This document shows positions 17,812 through 26,167 of a stretch of DNA of 64,000 nt, piece by piece (the stretch's first letter is position 1; every line of letters begins with the position of its first letter). Both the position numbers and the translations under genes were made by a program. This DNA is from Spirosoma fluviale (GTDB taxonomy: Bacteria > Bacteroidota > Bacteroidia > Cytophagales > Spirosomataceae), in the NCBI GenBank assembly GCA_945901025.1, contig CAMDJW010000002.1, forward strand, positions 62,001 to 126,000. The letters run 5' to 3'. The notes under the pieces are model-generated. The model saw nothing but the letters and a program-made list of their open reading frames with translations. It made no database searches and had not been told where the DNA came from.

Positions 17812-19647
17812 ATGCCTATTTTTGAATTGATGACTGATTTCAATTCGAAACTTTTAATTCCCACACTCCCAGAAGACCCTGGGGTGTATCGATATTTCGA
17901 TGAAGCAGATACCATTATCTATATTGGAAAAGCCAAAAATTTAAAAAACCGGATTAGTAGCTATTTTACCAATCAAAAAAATCAAGATACCAAAACTAGA
18001 CGGCTCGTTCAACAAATTAAGCGAGTCGAATTCACTATCGTACATTCAGAATTCGACGCTCTTTTGTTGGAAAATACTCTAATCAAGCAGTTCCAACCTA
18101 AATACAACATCCTTTTGAGGGATGATAAAACCTATCCATTTTTATGCATTACCAAAGAGCATTTCCCTAAACTGATTTCGACCCGACGCATCGATCACCA
18201 AGCAGGAACTTATTTTGGGCCTTTTGCAAACCCAAAATCCATGAATGCGTTAATGGAGTTGCTTCATCAGCTCTTTCCATTGAGGACTTGCTCGTTGGCA
18301 TTAAAACCGGCCAACATAGAACAGGGGAAATTCAAGGTCTGTTTAGAATACCATATTGGCAACTGTAAAGGGCCATGTGAAGGATTACAATCAGAAGCTA
18401 TTTATTTAGAATACATCGATTCGATTCAAAACATCCTAAAAGGACATTTTCAAAAGCCCAAAAACTACTTCCACGAAAAAATGCAAAATGCAGCGGGCCG
18501 ATTGGCCTTCGAGGAAGCCCAAGAATATAAAGAAAAATGGCAATTATTAGAAAATTACCAAGCTAAGTCAACGGTCGTAAATCCTGCGATTCACGATGTC
18601 GATGTCTTCTCCATCGTATCCGATGAACAAGTCGCTTACATCAATTTCATGAAGGTAATTAACGGGACGATTACTCAAGCACAAACCTGGGAGACCAAGA
18701 AAAAACTAAATGAGGATGAAAGTGATTTATTAACGATGCTCATTTGGGAAAAAAGAGAACAATTTCAAAGCGAGGCAAAAGAAATTATCACCAACATTCC
18801 CATGGCGCTTGAATTTAAAGGAGTCAAAAATACAATCCCAGTAATGAGCGATAAGAAAAAGTTGCTCGACATGTCGCTTAAAAATGTGCTCTACTTTAAA
18901 AAGGAAAAAGCCGATCGGAAAGCAGCAGAAGAAAGCGGTGGAGATCGAAAAATGAGAGTTCTCCTGACATTAAAAAATGATTTACGCATAACCCAATTGC
19001 CCAAACATATCGAATGTTTTGATAACTCAAATCTACAAGGTACAAATCCTGTATCCGCCATGGTTTGTTTTTTAAACGGTCTTCCGGCAAAAAAAGAATA
19101 CCGATTATTTACTCCTAAGACCGTTGAGGGGCCCAATGACTTTGCCACCATGTTTGAAGTAGTTACTCGGCGATATAAAAGATTGTTGGAAGAGGAGTCC
19201 GAATTACCTAATCTTATCATTGTCGACGGTGGGAAAGGCCAGCTTTCCTCAGCCTGCGATGCACTCAAAGCCATAGGGCTCTATGGGAAAGTGCCCATCA
19301 TCGGGATAGCCAAGCGGTTGGAAGAAATATATTTTCCGGAGGATACTTTGCCACTTTATATTGATAAAAAATCAGAGTCATTGAAGTTAATCCAACAATT
19401 ACGCGATGAAGCGCATCGTTTTGGAATAACCGCACATCGGAATAAAAGAAGTAAAAATTTCATTGTAAGCCAACTAGAAGAAATGGAAGGGATAGGGAAA
19501 TTAACGGCACAGAAATTACTTAAGCAATTTGGGAACACACGAAATATGTTGGACGCGCCAACCGCTGAACTCGAAAAAGTGATTGGTAAAGCAAAAACGC
19601 CTGCTTTGATCAGCCAGCTGAAAATTTGGCTCGATGAAAAAAACTAA
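17812..19647 (+). CDS. uvrC: UvrABC system protein C (excinuclease subunit)
   Basis: A 611-aa nucleotide excision repair nuclease that cuts on both sides of a lesion after UvrA/UvrB loading. It has a GIY-YIG endonuclease domain (about residues 20-100, with PGVYRYFD and YIGKAKNLKNRISSYF), a Cys-containing linker, a UVR motif region (about 205-245), an RNase H-like nuclease (about 365-520, with IECFDNSNLQGTNPVSAMV and IVDGGKGQL) and a helix-hairpin-helix tail (about 550-605, LEEMEGIGKLTAQKLLKQFG). The annotated ATG adds six residues; an internal ATG (17830, MTDFNSK) fits the family start equally well. Its stop overlaps the convergent nuoK stop by four bases. The length is normal. Confidence 0.95.
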   Translation: MPIFELMTDFNSKLLIPTLPEDPGVYRYFDEADTIIYIGKAKNLKNRISSYFTNQKNQDTKTRRLVQQIKRVEFTIVHSEFDALLLENTLIKQFQPKYNILLRDDKTYPFLCITKEHFPKLISTRRIDHQAGTYFGPFANPKSMNALMELLHQLFPLRTCSLALKPANIEQGKFKVCLEYHIGNCKGPCEGLQSEAIYLEYIDSIQNILKGHFQKPKNYFHEKMQNAAGRLAFEEAQEYKEKWQLLENYQAKSTVVNPAIHDVDVFSIVSDEQVAYINFMKVINGTITQAQTWETKKKLNEDESDLLTMLIWEKREQFQSEAKEIITNIPMALEFKGVKNTIPVMSDKKKLLDMSLKNVLYFKKEKADRKAAEESGGDRKMRVLLTLKNDLRITQLPKHIECFDNSNLQGTNPVSAMVCFLNGLPAKKEYRLFTPKTVEGPNDFATMFEVVTRRYKRLLEEESELPNLIIVDGGKGQLSSACDALKAIGLYGKVPIIGIAKRLEEIYFPEDTLPLYIDKKSESLKLIQQLRDEAHRFGITAHRNKRSKNFIVSQLEEMEGIGKLTAQKLLKQFGNTRNMLDAPTAELEKVIGKAKTPALISQLKIWLDEKN

Positions 19648-19949
19648 TTTCTAGATTGAAATTGGTCTATATCTATCTTTTTGAATCGTCGGTAAACCTG
19701 CAATATAATAGCCAATGCAATGGACATCTCGCAAACTCCGATGACCAATACAAATAAGCCCATCATTAATCCTTGGTTTTGCTCATCCCCTCGAGAGAAT
19801 GCAATCAAATTTAAATTAGCCGCATTTAACATTAATTCCACCCCCATTAATACAAAAATGACATTTCGCTTGATCAAAATAATGGACAAACCCGTGGCAA
19901 ATAAAAATGCCCCAACCCACAAGAAAAATATCAATGGAATTTCATTCAT
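19644..19949 (-). CDS. nuoK: NADH-quinone oxidoreductase subunit K
   Basis: A small membrane subunit of complex I, about 101 aa, with three membrane helices. The conserved second helix carries the proton-channel glutamate in VLMGVELMLNAANLNLIAF. I take the ATG at 19949 (MNEIPLIFF), which overlaps the nuoJ stop by eight bases; a longer reading from 19973 adds eight residues that do not resemble NuoK. It ends the E1-nuoI-nuoJ-nuoK operon and no nuoL follows; the next gene is the convergent uvrC. Complex I transfers electrons from NADH to quinone and pumps protons. Confidence 0.93.
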   Translation of the reverse strand: MNEIPLIFFLWVGAFLFATGLSIILIKRNVIFVLMGVELMLNAANLNLIAFSRGDEQNQGLMMGLFVLVIGVCEMSIALAIILQVYRRFKKIDIDQFQSRN

Positions 19950-20460
19950 GATTTTTGGCGATGTAGGTAGCACCCACTAAAGCAATCAGTAAAAATATAC
20001 CGGTCAACTCAAACGGAAATGAATATTCCAACATGAAACTTAGGCCCACTTGGCCCAGTTTTGAATGTTGATCTATATCAGCAAACGTATAAAAATGTTG
20101 CTGTTCCAGTAACCAAGATAAACCCAAAAAAACAGTAATACCAATTGTAAATGACCAGAATCTTCCTTTCTGCTCTGTAAAAAGTTCATTCATTTCGCCC
20201 GTCTTAGATGTTCGCTGGCCCGTCATCATAATCCCAAACAAGATTAAAATCAAAACCCCACCCACATAAATCATCAAGTGCGAAACTGCCATCACATCCG
20301 CAAAAGCCAATACATAAAATCCAGCCAAGCCCAACATAGTCATGAACATGGCCAATGCAGCATGCAGCACATTTTTTGTCCACAACATAAAAAATGCACT
20401 GCCACAGGTCAACATAGTTAACGCCAAAAAGCCAATCATCAAGGGACTATTCATGATCAT
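19942..20460 (-). CDS. nuoJ: NADH-quinone oxidoreductase subunit J
   Basis: A 172-aa membrane subunit of complex I with about five hydrophobic helices and the typical stretch MAVSHLMIYVGGVLILILFGIMM. NuoJ forms part of the membrane arm near the quinone site together with NuoA, NuoH and NuoK. It overlaps nuoI by 14 bases at its start and nuoK by eight at its end, which indicates tight translational coupling. The length is normal for Bacteroidota. The gene order I-J-K is the standard one, but nuoH is not upstream. Confidence 0.93.
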   Translation of the reverse strand: MIMNSPLMIGFLALTMLTCGSAFFMLWTKNVLHAALAMFMTMLGLAGFYVLAFADVMAVSHLMIYVGGVLILILFGIMMTGQRTSKTGEMNELFTEQKGRFWSFTIGITVFLGLSWLLEQQHFYTFADIDQHSKLGQVGLSFMLEYSFPFELTGIFLLIALVGATYIAKNHE

Positions 20461-21262
20461 CCTGTGTTTTGGGAGGTATTTTCGGCTTAAAACTAGGCTT
20501 GAATGCCGGCTTAGCCGCTGGTTTCTCTGGCTCCGTCAACTGATTGTCAATTTCAGAAGGCAACGATTCCTCTATTTTGGTAGTCGGCATTTTCGGCTTA
20601 AAACTAGGCTTGAATGCCGGCTTAACTACTGGTTTCTCTTCCCCTTCTATATTTTCTAATACTTCAGCCGACACAGAAGCGGAAGCTTTCATCGCTTCTT
20701 TTTCAGCGACAAACTGCTCATACAATTGCCTTTTTTCATCCGCCTGCTCTTGAGTTAAATTAGCAAAACCAAACGTATGTTCCTTCACATCAAAAACTGA
20801 AAAATCATATTCAGATGTCATGGTTAAACATTCCGTTGGGCAAACCGTTGTACACAAACCGCAGAAACAACATTTTGACATATCTATGTCAAATTTTGCC
20901 GCATACAATCGAATGGGAGATCCATCTGAGGTGGTGCCAACAAGGCCTGTTGCTTTAATCGGATCTATTTCAATGCAATCTACTGGACACACTTTGACAC
21001 ATTTATCGCAAACGATACAATCGTCCATCTCATTGTGCAATTGGTATCTTCCATTCACTGGAACCGGTATTTTTTGATGCGGATATTCCAAAGTAAATAT
21101 TCCAGTATTTTCACTGGCACTAAAATATTCAGGATCTTGTACTTGTTGGATTTTCCTTGATTTTCTGGCAGACCATGCATGTTTCCATGTCAAAGCCATC
21201 CCATTGCGCGTGCTTTTTACGCCAGATAAAATTGCCTTAAAATACAAAGAGATCGCTGACAT
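20447..21262 (-). CDS. nuoI: NADH-quinone oxidoreductase subunit I with a repeat-bearing C-terminal tail
   Basis: The first ~165 residues are a NuoI ferredoxin-like subunit with two 4Fe-4S motifs: CIVCDKCVKVCP (after the stretch around residue 80) and CCFCGLCTTVCP. These clusters N6a/N6b pass electrons towards the quinone. The protein is 271 aa, about 100 longer than usual. The extra tail is charged and Lys/Pro-rich, with two copies of KPAFKPSFKPK separated by an acidic linker. The gene starts one base after the E1 dehydrogenase stop and overlaps nuoJ by 14 bases. The tail is unlikely to bind clusters; it may be a disordered tether. The core function is confident, the tail's is unknown. Confidence 0.93.
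   Translation of the reverse strand: MSAISLYFKAILSGVKSTRNGMALTWKHAWSARKSRKIQQVQDPEYFSASENTGIFTLEYPHQKIPVPVNGRYQLHNEMDDCIVCDKCVKVCPVDCIEIDPIKATGLVGTTSDGSPIRLYAAKFDIDMSKCCFCGLCTTVCPTECLTMTSEYDFSVFDVKEHTFGFANLTQEQADEKRQLYEQFVAEKEAMKASASVSAEVLENIEGEEKPVVKPAFKPSFKPKMPTTKIEESLPSEIDNQLTEPEKPAAKPAFKPSFKPKIPPKTQDDHE
20478..20638. repeat. Two direct DNA repeats inside nuoI
   Basis: A 36-bp exact direct repeat at 20478-20513 and 20589-20624 is offset by 111 bp, exactly 37 codons. Flanking bases match partly, so the similarity extends to about 50 bp. It encodes the two KPAFKPSFKPK tail motifs, so it looks like a recent in-frame duplication. Confidence 0.85.
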
Positions 21263-21263
21263 A

Positions 21264-23729
21264 TTAAAAATAAATGGCTGGGAAGGATGTAGGGTCTACC
21301 TCACGCATCATCTCATAAACAGTATCCACTACATTTTCCACATTAGGTTTACTGAAATAATCACCGTCTGAACTGTAAGCGGGACGGTGCGGGGGCGCCG
21401 ACAAACATCTAGCTGGGGCATCTAACCAATTAAATCCTCCCTGTTTGTCTATCACCTCTTGCATCATGTAGGCTGTTGCACCACCCGGCATATCTTCATC
21501 GGCAAAAAGCACACGATGCGTTTTTTGAATAGACAAAAGAATCTGGTGATTTCGGTCAAAGGGCAACAGGGTTTGAACGTCGATAACCTCCACCGAAATA
21601 CCCATTTCGGCTAAGGTTTCAGCAGCTTCCATCACAATACGACACATCGAACCATAGGTTACCACCGTCAAATCACCACCCTCTCTTAAGATTTCAGGAA
21701 TACCTAAAGGCACGACAATATCTAATAAATTGGTCGGCATAGGCTCTTTAAGCCGATATCCATTCAAACATTCGATCACTAAACCAGGGTCATCCCCCAT
21801 GAGCAAAGTCCGGTACATACCTGCGGCCTGAGTCATATTACGAGGTACACAAAAATGCACCCCTCGTAATCCATTAATCAACAAGGCCATAGGGCTACCT
21901 GAATGCCAAATACCCTCCAAACGATGTCCCCTCGTTCTTAAAATCATAGGAGCTTTTTGGCCACCTATCGTCCGATAATGAAGACAAGCCCAGTCGTCTG
22001 ACAAAATAGGGAATGGGTATAAAATATAGTCTAAGTATTGTATCTCGACAATCGGCTTTAAGCCACGCATCGAAGCACCAACTCCTTGACCCACTATACT
22101 TATTTCTCTAATGCCAGTATCCGTTACTTTTAAGGGGCCAAATTTTTCTTGCAATCCGGCAAGTGTTTGATTGACATCTCCGATTTTTCCTACATCCTCA
22201 CCCAAAATAAAAACACGAGGGTCTTCTAAAAAATTAGAAAAACTCTGATTTAAAATTTCCCTACCGTCTACTAGTTGGGGTACTTTTTCATACAATGGTT
22301 TCACTTCCTTCACTAGCAAAGGCGAATGAATCGATTCACTCATTTGATGCGAACTAAATCTTCTTCGATTTTTATCCTCCAAATCCGTCAACCACTTCCT
22401 CAATAATTTAACGGCAGGTCCTTGATAAAAACGAAAAGCTCTTAAAGTTTTTCTACCCGCTTTGACCAAATCACTAAAGATAGGATACGTAACTTGGTTT
22501 AATTCTTCTATAATGGGTTCCAATAAACTAGGTTCATTCGTAGAATCCAATAAATTTTGTGCAATTCTCAAATAGCCTTTTCGGTCCACATCCACCGAAG
22601 ACATATAAGCTGCAAATGCCTCCTTTTGATATTTTCTAGCTTGAATAACAGCCTCATCATCAATCGACTTTAGCGTAGATTCATCTGAATAATTATTTTC
22701 CAATATCCACTGGCGAAACAATAAATTACAATCTGCTTCATGTTCCCAAGCTAATCGGTCCGCCGATTTATACCGCTCATGCGACCCTGAAGCTGAATGT
22801 CCCTGCGGTTGAGTACACTCAATGACATGAACTAAACAGGGTACAAATTCTTCTCTGGCTAATTTAGATGCCCGAACATAGGCGTCCAATAATCCTGGAT
22901 AATCCCAGGCTTTAACTTCGATAATTTCTAAGCCCTTTCCATCTTCATTTCGTTGAAAACCGGCCAGAGCCTTTGAAATAGACGACTTTGTTGTTTGGTA
23001 TTCAATCGGGACAGAAATTCCATATCCATCGTCCCAAACTGAAAAAATGATAGGCACTTGTAAAACACCTGCCGCATTAATGCACTCAAAATACATCCCC
23101 TCGGAAGTACTTGCATCACCAATGGTCGTATAACAAACTTCTTGCCCACCTTTTGAAAAAAGAGTTGCATGCGCTGCTAAATCAGCTCTTTCTCGATATA
23201 GTTTTGAAGCGTAAGCGATACCTAAAGCTCTCGGAGTTTGAGCAGCAGTCGAAGAAATTCCAGCTACGGAATTAATGCGCGAAGTCTGATCCTTCCATTC
23301 CCCATCTTCATCTAACCAACGAGTCGCATGATGATTATTCATTTGGCGACCCCCAGAATGCGGGTCAAAATTGATGTCAGGATGACCGTATAATTGAGCA
23401 AAATATTGAGGCCAAGTTAGGTCACCTACTGCTACGCCGATGGTCTGATCTCGGTAATATCCTGAAATATAATCGCCTGATTGCATGGAGCGAGCTAAGG
23501 CTATTTGACATAACTCTTTGCCATCTCCATAGATACCAAATTTAGCCCGGCCAGTAAAAACTTCTTTTCGAACTAATAAACTGCACTGCCGACTAATCAC
23601 GGCGAGTTGATAATCCTCCAGAATCTTTTTGGGATCAAATTTAATCTCCGACTTAGTAAAAGAATATGAATTCTGGGGAATCAAGGGCATTATTTTATTT
23701 AACATGCAAAAATACAACATTTTAGGCAT
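21264..23729 (-). CDS. 2-oxo-acid dehydrogenase E1 component, fused alpha and beta subunits
   Basis: An 821-aa thiamine-diphosphate enzyme. The N-terminal half (about 30-400) is an E1 alpha domain with GDASTSEG (204-211) and DDGYGIS (233-239) in place of the usual GDG...NN. The C-terminal half (about 470-810) is the transketolase-like E1 beta domain (VFILGEDVGKIGDVNQ, QYLDYILYPFP, EVIDVQTLLPFDRN). It decarboxylates a 2-oxo acid, probably branched-chain, and hands the acyl group to E2 lipoyl. Such fusions are common in Bacteroidota. Upstream is the divergent DUF1573 gene. The ORF allows extra start codons at its front; the ATG at 23690 (MPLIPQN) is the likelier start. It ends one base before nuoI, so it leads the nuoIJK operon. 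Confidence 0.88.
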   Translation of the reverse strand: MPKMLYFCMLNKIMPLIPQNSYSFTKSEIKFDPKKILEDYQLAVISRQCSLLVRKEVFTGRAKFGIYGDGKELCQIALARSMQSGDYISGYYRDQTIGVAVGDLTWPQYFAQLYGHPDINFDPHSGGRQMNNHHATRWLDEDGEWKDQTSRINSVAGISSTAAQTPRALGIAYASKLYRERADLAAHATLFSKGGQEVCYTTIGDASTSEGMYFECINAAGVLQVPIIFSVWDDGYGISVPIEYQTTKSSISKALAGFQRNEDGKGLEIIEVKAWDYPGLLDAYVRASKLAREEFVPCLVHVIECTQPQGHSASGSHERYKSADRLAWEHEADCNLLFRQWILENNYSDESTLKSIDDEAVIQARKYQKEAFAAYMSSVDVDRKGYLRIAQNLLDSTNEPSLLEPIIEELNQVTYPIFSDLVKAGRKTLRAFRFYQGPAVKLLRKWLTDLEDKNRRRFSSHQMSESIHSPLLVKEVKPLYEKVPQLVDGREILNQSFSNFLEDPRVFILGEDVGKIGDVNQTLAGLQEKFGPLKVTDTGIREISIVGQGVGASMRGLKPIVEIQYLDYILYPFPILSDDWACLHYRTIGGQKAPMILRTRGHRLEGIWHSGSPMALLINGLRGVHFCVPRNMTQAAGMYRTLLMGDDPGLVIECLNGYRLKEPMPTNLLDIVVPLGIPEILREGGDLTVVTYGSMCRIVMEAAETLAEMGISVEVIDVQTLLPFDRNHQILLSIQKTHRVLFADEDMPGGATAYMMQEVIDKQGGFNWLDAPARCLSAPPHRPAYSSDGDYFSKPNVENVVDTVYEMMREVDPTSFPAIYF

Positions 23730-23771
23730 GAGCCAAAAACATAGGTCTGATAAAAAAATACGCCAATTCTT

Positions 23772-23801
23772 TTGTTGAATCTTCCCTTTGTTTTAGATTT
23801 G
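23772..23801 (+). promoter_or_regulatory. Promoter of the DUF1573 gene
   Basis: TTG (23772-23774), 19-base spacer, then TAGATTTG (23794-23801), a full match to TAnnTTTG. It lies 27 bases before the ATG, a sensible leader. Confidence 0.6.
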
Positions 23802-23827
23802 CCACTCATAAATCAAAATAAAAAACC

Positions 23828-24208
23828 ATGAAGAAATTTTTAGGAATTATCGCCATACTGTTTGCGGTAGCATTTCAATCAAATGCTCAGGGCATGATCA
23901 AATTCAAAGAAACTGCTCACGATTTCAAAAAAATCACCGAGGGAACTCAAGCAACCTATAGCTTTGAATTTACAAATACAGGTAAGGCCCCCGTTGTTAT
24001 TTCAAATGTCCAACCTTCATGTGGTTGTACGACTCCTGAATGGACTAGAGAACCGATCATGCCAGGAAAAACGGGTAAAGTTACTGCTTCGTACAATTCT
24101 GCAGGACGTCCAGGAAGTTTTAATAAAACGATTACGGTTGTCAACAATGGAGAGATATCCCAAATTATCTTAACAATTCAAGGTTCAGTAGAACCCAAAA
24201 AAAAATAA
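23828..24208 (+). CDS. DUF1573 secreted protein
   Basis: A 126-aa protein with a signal peptide (MKKFLGIIAILFAVAFQSNAQ) and one compact immunoglobulin-like domain. The DUF1573 hallmarks are FEFTNTGKAPVVISNV and the cysteine pair SCGCTTPEW, followed by a PGKTG turn and repeated short strands. It should be exported to the periplasm or surface; function in the family is unknown. It has its own promoter and a strong terminator, so it is monocistronic. The neighbour on the left is divergent. Confidence 0.9.
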   Translation: MKKFLGIIAILFAVAFQSNAQGMIKFKETAHDFKKITEGTQATYSFEFTNTGKAPVVISNVQPSCGCTTPEWTREPIMPGKTGKVTASYNSAGRPGSFNKTITVVNNGEISQIILTIQGSVEPKKK

Positions 24209-24226
24209 TAGATAACGGAAGTGTCT

Positions 24227-24261
24227 AAAAAAAGGAACTCATTTAGAGTTCCTTTTTTTTT
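24227..24261 (+). terminator. Terminator after the DUF1573 gene
   Basis: Seven-bp stem GGAACTC/GAGTTCC with the five-base loop ATTTA, flanked by A7 and T8-9. It can act in both directions, as the convergent gene at 24292 also ends here. Confidence 0.85.
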
Positions 24262-24291
24262 GAGATTCCTTTAATTACCTATCAATCAGCA

Positions 24292-26154
24292 TTAATCCCG
24301 ATTCGGCTCTACTTTATTTTTTGCCCCAAGTCCATTAATCCAAGAAGCAATTTTCAGCACATCATTAGCTGGTATATGACTCATAGGAGCCATTTCAGTG
24401 GCATAATCTGGCCAATTTTGAGGATTAGGCTTATACACTAAAGCCAAAATTTGTTGGTCCGAATACTTCCGCTTAGCGATATCTTCATAAGAGGGACCTA
24501 TCACCTTTTTGTCTTTTGCATGGCAAGCTAAGCAAGTATGCTTTTTTAATAAAGCCATTGCTTGTGCTTCCGTGACTAATTGTTTTTTGCCATTAACAGC
24601 CAATTTTGGTTGCTCTACTACGGCGATTGCCTCTTTTTCAATAACAGGGGCAGTAGATTCATTCATTGCCAATTTATCTCCAGCAGGAATTTGATTCAAC
24701 GTATAATAAGCCGTTTCATGTAGTAAAGGCTCACCTTCCTCATTCAAAATACCTTTCAAAATAAACTCATGAATATAAAATTGCCTAATTCCATCCAACG
24801 ATATACGTACAGATTTCTTATCCGCAGACACTGAAATTCCCTTAATCTTTACATCTTTAACATTGATAATCGGACTTCCATATTGATGATGGTATTGATA
24901 AATATAGGATCTCAACGCATAAGAAGCAGCATTTTTAACTGATTTTACATCCACAGCCTGAGTAAATGAAATCTCAAACCCATCCGATTTGGCATGAATT
25001 GCGTTAATTTCAAAAGGCGTTAGGCCATTCCAAACTAATCTTTGAAGCCCAAAATTATCCTTACCTGTTGATCCCCAACCCCTTGAAGTCATACCCACGA
25101 ACATGCTACCGTCTGAACCGAAGCGCTCACGTAAAATTCCCGACTGAAATCCCTCACGGTAGTTGATACAAAATCCTTGGTAAACGCCATTCACCTTTTC
25201 CATAAACACACGCATCACCTTAGATTGTCCTTGGTCAGCAACAAAATACTGCCCAGGGAATGGACTGAATTTTCCTTTGGTCGTATCTTGGATAATATCG
25301 GATGTTGAAATTCCCATGATCGCATGTGGAAACCAAACCGCAGGCAATTTCAAGTTTTTTACTTTTTTAGCTGCCTCAAACATCGGCTGGCTATTATCAG
25401 GAATTTCCTCCAAAGTCAATTTAAAAGGACTATTAGGTTCTTTAGCCCATTTGATCCCGCCAGGATTACCTGCAAAATCGCCCTTCGCCAAATGAGTGAT
25501 TCGACCTGAACCAACCCAATCTCCTTGGTTTTCACCATAGAAAATATCGCCTTCGTCATTAATGCTGTAGCCTGCGGGGGAACGTAAGCCGGCCGACTGT
25601 GGTTCTAGAGTCCCATCAGGTTTTATCTTGACTAACCAACCGCGCCATTGGGCAAATTTTCCTTCACCAAAGCCAATCCAGGCTAAATTAAGGGTCACCA
25701 ACATATCCCCATTTTTATCAAAAACAGGTCCATACGTGTACTCATGATAATTACCAGATAACTCGAATTGGTAAATCGGCTCATATAGATCAGCCACCCC
25801 ATCGCGATTAGTATCCGTAATTTTCGTTAATTCCCCACGCTGGGAGCAGTAGAAGACTCCATCCTTGTACGCTAAGCCTAAAATCTCATGCAAGCCACTA
25901 GCAAATTTTTTAAAATTAGTTTGGTGGCTATCTTTTTGATAAGGATTTTCAACAATCCATATTTCCCCTCTCCGAGTACTAACGGCCAATCGGCCATCCG
26001 GCATAGTTGCCAAGCCTCCCACTTCTAAATACAGATCTTGAGGAATAGGTAAGGTTTTTATTTCATAAAAATCTTGCTCTGTTTTTGGAGCAGGCTTTTG
26101 CCCAAAAGCTCCTACAGAAATGGCTAATAATAATATGCTTAATTTTAATTTCAT
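24292..26154 (-). CDS. Secreted beta-propeller protein with C-terminal cytochrome c domain
   Basis: A 620-aa exported protein (signal to about residue 18, AFGQ). The main part (about 30-430) is a propeller of the sugar-dehydrogenase/PVC-type dehydrogenase kind, with repeated strands such as MPDGRLAVSTRRGEIW, DTNRDGVADLYE and GLRSPAGYSINDEGDIFYGENQGDW. Residues about 520-610 form a c-type haem domain: CLACHAKD, with a distal Met probably in EMAPMSHI. It is likely a periplasmic or surface redox enzyme acting on a sugar-like substrate; this is inferred. It is transcribed with the DUF1080 gene, 13 bases upstream, which is also secreted. Confidence 0.82.
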   Translation of the reverse strand: MKLKLSILLLAISVGAFGQKPAPKTEQDFYEIKTLPIPQDLYLEVGGLATMPDGRLAVSTRRGEIWIVENPYQKDSHQTNFKKFASGLHEILGLAYKDGVFYCSQRGELTKITDTNRDGVADLYEPIYQFELSGNYHEYTYGPVFDKNGDMLVTLNLAWIGFGEGKFAQWRGWLVKIKPDGTLEPQSAGLRSPAGYSINDEGDIFYGENQGDWVGSGRITHLAKGDFAGNPGGIKWAKEPNSPFKLTLEEIPDNSQPMFEAAKKVKNLKLPAVWFPHAIMGISTSDIIQDTTKGKFSPFPGQYFVADQGQSKVMRVFMEKVNGVYQGFCINYREGFQSGILRERFGSDGSMFVGMTSRGWGSTGKDNFGLQRLVWNGLTPFEINAIHAKSDGFEISFTQAVDVKSVKNAASYALRSYIYQYHHQYGSPIINVKDVKIKGISVSADKKSVRISLDGIRQFYIHEFILKGILNEEGEPLLHETAYYTLNQIPAGDKLAMNESTAPVIEKEAIAVVEQPKLAVNGKKQLVTEAQAMALLKKHTCLACHAKDKKVIGPSYEDIAKRKYSDQQILALVYKPNPQNWPDYATEMAPMSHIPANDVLKIASWINGLGAKNKVEPNRD

Positions 26155-26167
26155 GATCTTATATAGG

